A stretch of DNA of 64,000 nucleotides from G963663315 sp965208975 (GTDB lineage: Bacteria > Pseudomonadota > Gammaproteobacteria > Arenicellales > Poriferihabitantaceae): contig CBDBQH010000001.1 in NCBI GenBank assembly GCA_965208975.1, positions 1 through 64,000 on the forward strand, given 5' to 3'. Position numbers and translations under genes: made by a program. Positions 59,179-64,000 of the stretch are shown here, in pieces; positions within the stretch are counted from its first letter, which is position 1; the number at the start of each line of letters is the position of its first letter. Under the pieces are notes generated by a model. It worked only from the letters and a program-made list of their open reading frames with translations. It searched no databases and had not been told where the DNA came from.

Positions 59179-60240
59179 CTACAATTCCTTGATGATGTCG
59201 TCCAGCGGGGTTTTACTTACTTCATATCTTATCCGGGATTCATATTGAGAATGTTCTGTCCCCTCCAAGGGGGAAATATAACCGTCCAGTGTGTTCGATA
59301 ATTGAGTGCCGAGTGTACGCACCCAATCATTTGCAGACATTTGGATAATGACACCTCCTATATCAGTAGCTTGGTCGAATATGCTGCTACCTTTTGAAAC
59401 AGTGTCAACAATAATAAATGTGCGCATATAGTGATTTTTACCGTTGATATCGATATTTGTTTGAAATCTCGAAACCTTGTCTAATGAGATTTCAGGATTA
59501 CCTTTCCCTATAAATCCTATATCGAATCTGATGCCTTGCCCTAACTTCCATATAGCAGTCGCATCACTTTCACGTTTATCTGTGGATGAGAGCCAAAACG
59601 ATCTCTCGCGTACCTTATTTACCTTTGTATAACGAAATCCCAGAATTGACAAAGCCGAAACCAGAACCAGCTTCTCAAACAACTTCCCGTACATAGATTT
59701 TTCTGACCCACGGGTTGCCAATGTTTGTGACCCCACTGACATCATTAGTAATAATATCCATCTCCAGGATATTTGTTTGTCGTCAATAGATAATGGCATC
59801 TTTCCGAACATACCTTCGGCTTGTTTTGCAGATTCTTCTGATCCCTTCTTCAGAGAGCGAAGATAATTCCCCCATGCAACATCATCAGAACGCAAAACAT
59901 TATCTAATTGCTTTTGAGTTAGCCCCAAGAGCCACAGCAGAATGTTCTTATCCACTTTGCTTATCTTGTCTTGGGTTATACTGTGATATGCCACATCGGG
60001 AATATCAGAAAGTGGAACTCCCCTTAAGTAAAAGTTGACATACGTAGTAAGCAAAGCGCCATTTAACAAGTTGATTCTGCGTTTCGTCAGTGTTTCTGTG
60101 GAATCTCTTATATTCGTACCTACGAGCACATCTGCGACTATTTCCTTGATAGCTGCGCTTCCCAAAGTGTCTGATAATTCTCGCGCCCTCATGGACACCA
60201 ATCTTCTGGCATCTGATGGAAAATGATCTTGTAGCTTCAT
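59179..60240 (-). CDS. CfrBI-like type II restriction endonuclease
   Basis: The 353-residue protein has SMYGKLFEKLVLVSALSILG, ESDATAIWKLGQGIRFDIGF and the GNPEISLDKVSRF stretch of CfrBI-type enzymes. CfrBI recognises CCWWGG and cuts within it. The family match suggests similar specificity, but this is not shown here. It follows the methyltransferase gene after about 12 bp, in the same orientation, and its sequence is AT-richer than the neighbouring core genes, in keeping with transfer. Confidence 0.88.
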   Translation of the reverse strand: MKLQDHFPSDARRLVSMRARELSDTLGSAAIKEIVADVLVGTNIRDSTETLTKRRINLLNGALLTTYVNFYLRGVPLSDIPDVAYHSITQDKISKVDKNILLWLLGLTQKQLDNVLRSDDVAWGNYLRSLKKGSEESAKQAEGMFGKMPLSIDDKQISWRWILLLMMSVGSQTLATRGSEKSMYGKLFEKLVLVSALSILGFRYTKVNKVRERSFWLSSTDKRESDATAIWKLGQGIRFDIGFIGKGNPEISLDKVSRFQTNIDINGKNHYMRTFIIVDTVSKGSSIFDQATDIGGVIIQMSANDWVRTLGTQLSNTLDGYISPLEGTEHSQYESRIRYEVSKTPLDDIIKEL

Positions 60241-60252
60241 CTATTGATGCCA

Positions 60253-61521
60253 TCAAAATAAAGCAGATATGGTGTCTATGAGAGGGGTGTTGATACATCG
60301 AACTTCGTCTGCCTTTTTACCGAGCCACTGAAGTCCCCTTTGCTTGATAATGTCCACATAATCTGGAGATATTTCAGACAAGACGAACCGCCGCCCATGT
60401 TCCACACAAGATTCCCCAACAGTGCCGATCCCCGCAAATGGATCAAGCACTACATCACCCTTGAAAGAGTAATATTTTATCACTCGATTGACCAACTCTT
60501 TTGGAAACACGGCGGGGTGGTCTCTTGATGACGATGGGGCAATACGCCAGATATTTGTGCGTTCATATTCATCGTCTATCCTGGAATCTACTACGGCTTG
60601 CCGGTCAGGATGATTCCGTATGTTCCAATCAATCAGGCGACTCGTCTGTTTACGGTAAACCAACACATATTCCGTCACTGGTACGGCTTTGTATTGCAAG
60701 GGGCATCGATCCGCTGCGAAACGGCGTCCACGTCCTGTCGCCCATCCAGCGCCAGATGGTTTTTCCCAGATAATATCGTCAATGAAGTCAAAACCAATTC
60801 GAGTGATAACTGAATGAAGATCGAAAGGTACGGCTATTCTTTTGGAAGCCTGACTGCGGTTTGCTCTACGCAACAAGACGGGGGAGATATTGATTACGAA
60901 GAATCGTCCTTCCGAAAGAAGCCTATGGCATTGTCTTATTACTCTACTCATCTTGGATAAGTAGTCCTCGTAAGCTGCATACTCGGAATAATCTGGCCGC
61001 GCATTGAAGTACGGAGGACTGGTAAATACCAGGTCTATTGATTCTGCCGGGATATCCTGTAAAGTTTGCTCCGAGTCTCCGAGGAGGATGGTATTATCCA
61101 ACTCAGAACGGGCAATCACAGAACTACTGCTATCAGGTTTCCGTTCACAAGATTTTCCAACAAGTTTTGCTTGCCGGGTCTTTAATACATCCATTGCTGT
61201 GGTACGGTCACGCTGTACCAAACTTGTTCTGGCATCTATTACAATTTCTCCCAGGTTCTTTCCAAATTTGTTAGCTACTAGAGGAACTCTCCATACATGA
61301 TAGCGGTCATCTACTTCGGGAAGTCCGAACTTGATGGCAATTTGATCACCATTGCCTTCTTTTGAGAGATATTGTTTCGCTATTTGCTTGGCTTGTGATA
61401 CATCTTCTACGATATATCCGCGTTTTTGGTATACATTGGATTTCACTCCTCCCGAACCTGATGGCATGGATAATTGTTTGTTCATTGTGCCTGCTAGTTC
61501 CTTAAAACCTTTATTGTACAT
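60253..61521 (-). CDS. DNA methyltransferase of the CfrBI-like system
   Basis: The 422-residue beta-type methyltransferase has the catalytic TSPPYFNARPDY motif before the SAM-binding VLDPFAGIGTVG, and the SPPY form points to N4-cytosine methylation as in M.CfrBI. The first 130 residues (QAKQIAKQYLSKEGNGDQIA and so on) form an extra N-terminal region whose role is unknown. It protects host sites from the adjacent endonuclease. It lies between the endonuclease and a P-loop ATPase gene. Confidence 0.9.
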   Translation of the reverse strand: MYNKGFKELAGTMNKQLSMPSGSGGVKSNVYQKRGYIVEDVSQAKQIAKQYLSKEGNGDQIAIKFGLPEVDDRYHVWRVPLVANKFGKNLGEIVIDARTSLVQRDRTTAMDVLKTRQAKLVGKSCERKPDSSSSVIARSELDNTILLGDSEQTLQDIPAESIDLVFTSPPYFNARPDYSEYAAYEDYLSKMSRVIRQCHRLLSEGRFFVINISPVLLRRANRSQASKRIAVPFDLHSVITRIGFDFIDDIIWEKPSGAGWATGRGRRFAADRCPLQYKAVPVTEYVLVYRKQTSRLIDWNIRNHPDRQAVVDSRIDDEYERTNIWRIAPSSSRDHPAVFPKELVNRVIKYYSFKGDVVLDPFAGIGTVGESCVEHGRRFVLSEISPDYVDIIKQRGLQWLGKKADEVRCINTPLIDTISALF

Positions 61522-61555
61522 TCTCCAGTCCCACCTGTCCTTTGTATCGTAAGTA

Positions 61556-63010
61556 TCACTCTATCTCATTGAAGATATCATCAACACTAGTTGGGTTTAA
61601 TGCCCACCTATAGGCAGGATGAATCTCCCATGAAAATCCAAAGTCAACAAAATTAGATTGAAGCTTTCCATGATCCTCGTAGTAGAAACGTTCTACAACT
61701 CCTGGTCGTTGTCTTCTGGCAATAACAAAATCAATCTTATACAAAAATTCTGCCAGTGCCTGACCAGAAGTAATGTTCCGGCCCACTAATGAGATATTTT
61801 GATTTGTCGTAATACCATTCAATTTCTTGATTAACTCGTCATTGTTATATAAGAATCTCTTCTCCTTATCCCTGCTTTCCTTTGTAGTTGGTTTCATCGA
61901 ATAAATTAGCTTCTCTATGTGGGGTAATTCGCTTTTGAATTCAGAAATCAAGTCTGCAATTCTTCCTTTCGAGTATTCAGGAAAATATTCCTCAAGATCA
62001 GTCGTTTCAATTCTATTTCTCCCGTTTTTATCTGCCTCGTGTGCTGCCCCACTCAATAGTTTGACCAAGTCCCTTGGGCGACGGCGCGTTAATGACAACA
62101 GTACATTATGTATTGGTCGATTCGCCCAGTGACCATTACCTTGAAAACGTTCGATAATAATTGGATAAAGGTGACGGGAAATTTCTAACTGTTTCTGTTT
62201 CTCCAGTTCTGCGGTAGAGATATCGTTGCTGAAATATTTTGCAACTCGTTTCGCCATAATTACCAGAATATCATGATTCGACCAAGAAATAGGGATTACA
62301 TAAGGTTCGAATTTATCTCCAGATTCGTCATTTTCTCTGACAAGATTATAAGCATCTGTCCTGAGGCCAATTCGAAACTGTATGTTTCTGTTTTCGTTTA
62401 TTAGGTCTCGTGCGACATTGATCAAAGCTGAAATATTCTCTATGTCCTTTTTTGTTGCCGCCCAACCCCGGTCAATATCGTCTACATAAATTTTGATCTT
62501 TTTAGAGGACATGAAGTTTTGTGCAAGTTTCGCATCTATTGATGCTTCATCAGACTCCTGAATTTTCTTTAACAGCAAGTTGAATAATTGTCTTGTGGAC
62601 GCAAAAATTGGGTTATCCCCTACACAAAATCCCATTATGTTTAATTTTTGAAGGCTTTTCTCTGCAATCAGTTTAAGCATATTGCACTTGATTTTTTCTA
62701 CGCGCTCGACAAATGTTCCGTCTACAGACCATGCCTTTGATAGATCCGTTGGTTTAAGCCACAACGAAAGACAATTGTCTTCTTGATCTTCATGAAAAGA
62801 CATAATCAAGACTGCGCTTTTCCCAATGCCTTTATGGCCCACTAGAATTCTCAGGGGAATGTCTGCCATTATGCGATCAAAGGCTTTGTTTTTTACGAAG
62901 TAGGATTTGAGTCTCTCAGGTTCCTCATCTTCAGCAGCCTGTGCACCGAAAATGGTTGAAATGGTTTCATCGTCAAAATGTTCGACGCGTTGCAATTCTT
63001 TTCGTTTCAT
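61556..63010 (-). CDS. P-loop ATPase (Sll1717-like)
   Basis: The 484-residue protein has Walker A GHKGIGKSAVLIM (about 58-70), Walker B KIYVDDIDRGW and a C-terminal region with FVIARRQRPGVVERFYYEDHGKL. It fits the Sll1717-type P-loop ATPase group, which often sits in defence or mobile islands. A nuclease or regulator partner is not fused to it. It is 34 bp upstream of the methyltransferase and in the same orientation, so it could be part of the R-M operon. Confidence 0.8.
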   Translation of the reverse strand: MKRKELQRVEHFDDETISTIFGAQAAEDEEPERLKSYFVKNKAFDRIMADIPLRILVGHKGIGKSAVLIMSFHEDQEDNCLSLWLKPTDLSKAWSVDGTFVERVEKIKCNMLKLIAEKSLQKLNIMGFCVGDNPIFASTRQLFNLLLKKIQESDEASIDAKLAQNFMSSKKIKIYVDDIDRGWAATKKDIENISALINVARDLINENRNIQFRIGLRTDAYNLVRENDESGDKFEPYVIPISWSNHDILVIMAKRVAKYFSNDISTAELEKQKQLEISRHLYPIIIERFQGNGHWANRPIHNVLLSLTRRRPRDLVKLLSGAAHEADKNGRNRIETTDLEEYFPEYSKGRIADLISEFKSELPHIEKLIYSMKPTTKESRDKEKRFLYNNDELIKKLNGITTNQNISLVGRNITSGQALAEFLYKIDFVIARRQRPGVVERFYYEDHGKLQSNFVDFGFSWEIHPAYRWALNPTSVDDIFNEIE

Positions 63011-63017
63011 ATCGGAT

Positions 63018-64000
63018 TTAGTGTAATAGCTCGGCCAGTTTCAGTCTTTGAATTTTCCCGGAGGGGCCTCTGGGCAACTCGTCTTGTATGTAAATGGTCT
63101 TGGGGCGCTTGATCTCTCCGAGCAACTCTTGGCAGTGATCCAGAAGTTGGTTCTGGCTGCATTGGGTATCCGGTTTTAGTGTGACGCAGGCCATAACCTC
63201 CTGTCCGTAGTGCGGGTCGGGAACGCCGAAAGCGGCCGCTTCGAATACAGCCGGATGCCGGTACAGGACATCATCAATTTCCCGCGGCGCGATATTCTCT
63301 CCGCCACGAATAATCAATTCTTTCAGCCTTCCGGTTACAAAGATATAACCCCGCTCATCCCGGTATCCGAGGTCGCCGGTATGAAACCAGCCGTTTCCGT
63401 CCAGCGCTTCCCGGGTGGCTTGCGGGTCGTTGAAGTATCCTTTCATGACGTTGTCACCGCGCACTACAATTTCTCCGATCTCATGGTCGGCGCATTCATT
63501 CCGATCTTCGTCAAGAATGGTGACTTCGTTGCCAACCGGCAGTCCGGCTGAGCCGTAAACCGTCTCCTGTTCCCGGTCACGCATCGGCGCGGACAGGATT
63601 TGCGCGGCGCATTCGCTGATTCCCATGGTTTCGATGATGGGAATATGGAACAATTCCTCGAATTGACGGTGGGTGGCGGGCGCCAGCGCCGCTGAGGCGG
63701 AGCGGCCAAACCGCAGATGATCGCCGAACCCTTCAAACCCGGAAAGCTCGCAAATCCCGGACTCCGGGTCGTCGGGGGCGGTTATCTGTCTTTGCCGGAG
63801 CTCAATCAGCCAGGAGACGATAGTCGGCACTACACTGAACCAGGTGCAGCGATATTTGCCGATCCAGGGCCAGAAATTCCGGGCGCTGAACTTTTTCGCC
63901 ATGACCACCGCGCCGTTGCTGACCAGGGTAGACATGACGGATACCATTTCAGCATTGATATGATAGAGCGGGAGTACACATAGCCCCTTGTCACGGTCAT
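63018..64000 (-). CDS. AMP-forming acyl-CoA synthetase, 5' end beyond window
   Basis: The visible part runs from the window end (GLCVLPLYHINAEMVSVMST) to the stop at 63018. It has the ANL motifs HTGDLGYRDERGYIFVTGR, GGENIAPREID and the C-terminal PRGPSGKIQRLKLAELL with the catalytic Lys. It activates an acid to acyl-AMP and then acyl-CoA; the substrate is unknown. It is of higher GC than the preceding R-M island, which ends just seven bases from it. The internal ATG at 63947 is not the true start. Confidence 0.9.
   Translation of the reverse strand, partial: DRDKGLCVLPLYHINAEMVSVMSTLVSNGAVVMAKKFSARNFWPWIGKYRCTWFSVVPTIVSWLIELRQRQITAPDDPESGICELSGFEGFGDHLRFGRSASAALAPATHRQFEELFHIPIIETMGISECAAQILSAPMRDREQETVYGSAGLPVGNEVTILDEDRNECADHEIGEIVVRGDNVMKGYFNDPQATREALDGNGWFHTGDLGYRDERGYIFVTGRLKELIIRGGENIAPREIDDVLYRHPAVFEAAAFGVPDPHYGQEVMACVTLKPDTQCSQNQLLDHCQELLGEIKRPKTIYIQDELPRGPSGKIQRLKLAELLH

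Overview
The window looks like one contig of an uncultivated gammaproteobacterium with mid-to-high GC. The evidence is a pyrG-kdsA-eno-ftsB block, an ssrA tmRNA whose tag ANDDNYALAA is one residue from the usual gammaproteobacterial form, an hda/pgsA-like pair divergent from purM-purN, hemJ, acnA, argG/argF, and an LpxL-type acyltransferase with a heptosyltransferase-like GT9 protein. I cannot name a genus. Housekeeping blocks alternate with accessory islands rich in toxin-antitoxin (TA) and restriction-modification (R-M) genes, frameshifts and dispersed palindromic repeats.

Layout. 1-6.3 kb is a recombination-shaped accessory zone. It has three versions (106, 42 and 353 codons) of a secreted MORN-like repeat gene, a duplicated block of about 450 bp on both sides of a YhaV/PrlF TA pair, a HigBA-type pair with a frameshifted toxin, and several copies of a palindromic repeat. 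6.3-11.6 kb holds a Fic protein with three phased operator-like palindromes, a CBS-domain protein and a large nuclease-helicase. 11.7-16.4 kb is core: ssrA, pyrG, kdsA, eno, ftsB.

16.5-28.9 kb is a defence island. It contains a type III R-M system (mod; rhuM-res), a frameshifted AlbA/Schlafen-type ATP-binding gene, an XRE-ImmA/IrrE metallopeptidase coupled to a PIN-like protein, a DUF2188 protein next to a TIR/deoxyribosyltransferase-like protein, and an Mrr-like nuclease. A 32-bp direct repeat with one mismatch brackets rhuM-res-XRE/ImmA-PIN.

28.9-36.2 kb is a metabolic/transport cluster: acyl-CoA synthetase, enolase-superfamily enzyme, PotD-like binding protein, BCCT transporter, Hsp20 and agmatinase-like ureohydrolase. 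36.2-46.6 kb is core: acnA, hemJ, a DUF1127 protein, a LysR regulator, an envelope-sugar/lipid A-type cluster, argG and argF. 46.6-52.9 kb is a second accessory strip: VapBC, a DUF6998-like protein, an AAA ATPase, a GNAT enzyme, a complete insertion sequence with an 8-bp target duplication, and a truncated NYN-domain gene behind a structured leader RNA. 52.9-59.1 kb is core again: wrbA-like, hda, pgsA-like, purM-purN-DUF3108 and a YadGH-type ABC exporter. 59.2-63.0 kb is a visibly AT-richer island with a CfrBI-like restriction enzyme, its methyltransferase and a Sll1717-like P-loop ATPase. The window ends inside a second acyl-CoA synthetase.

All calls come from reading the sequence. No database search was run, so family names are recognition and domain limits are approximate.
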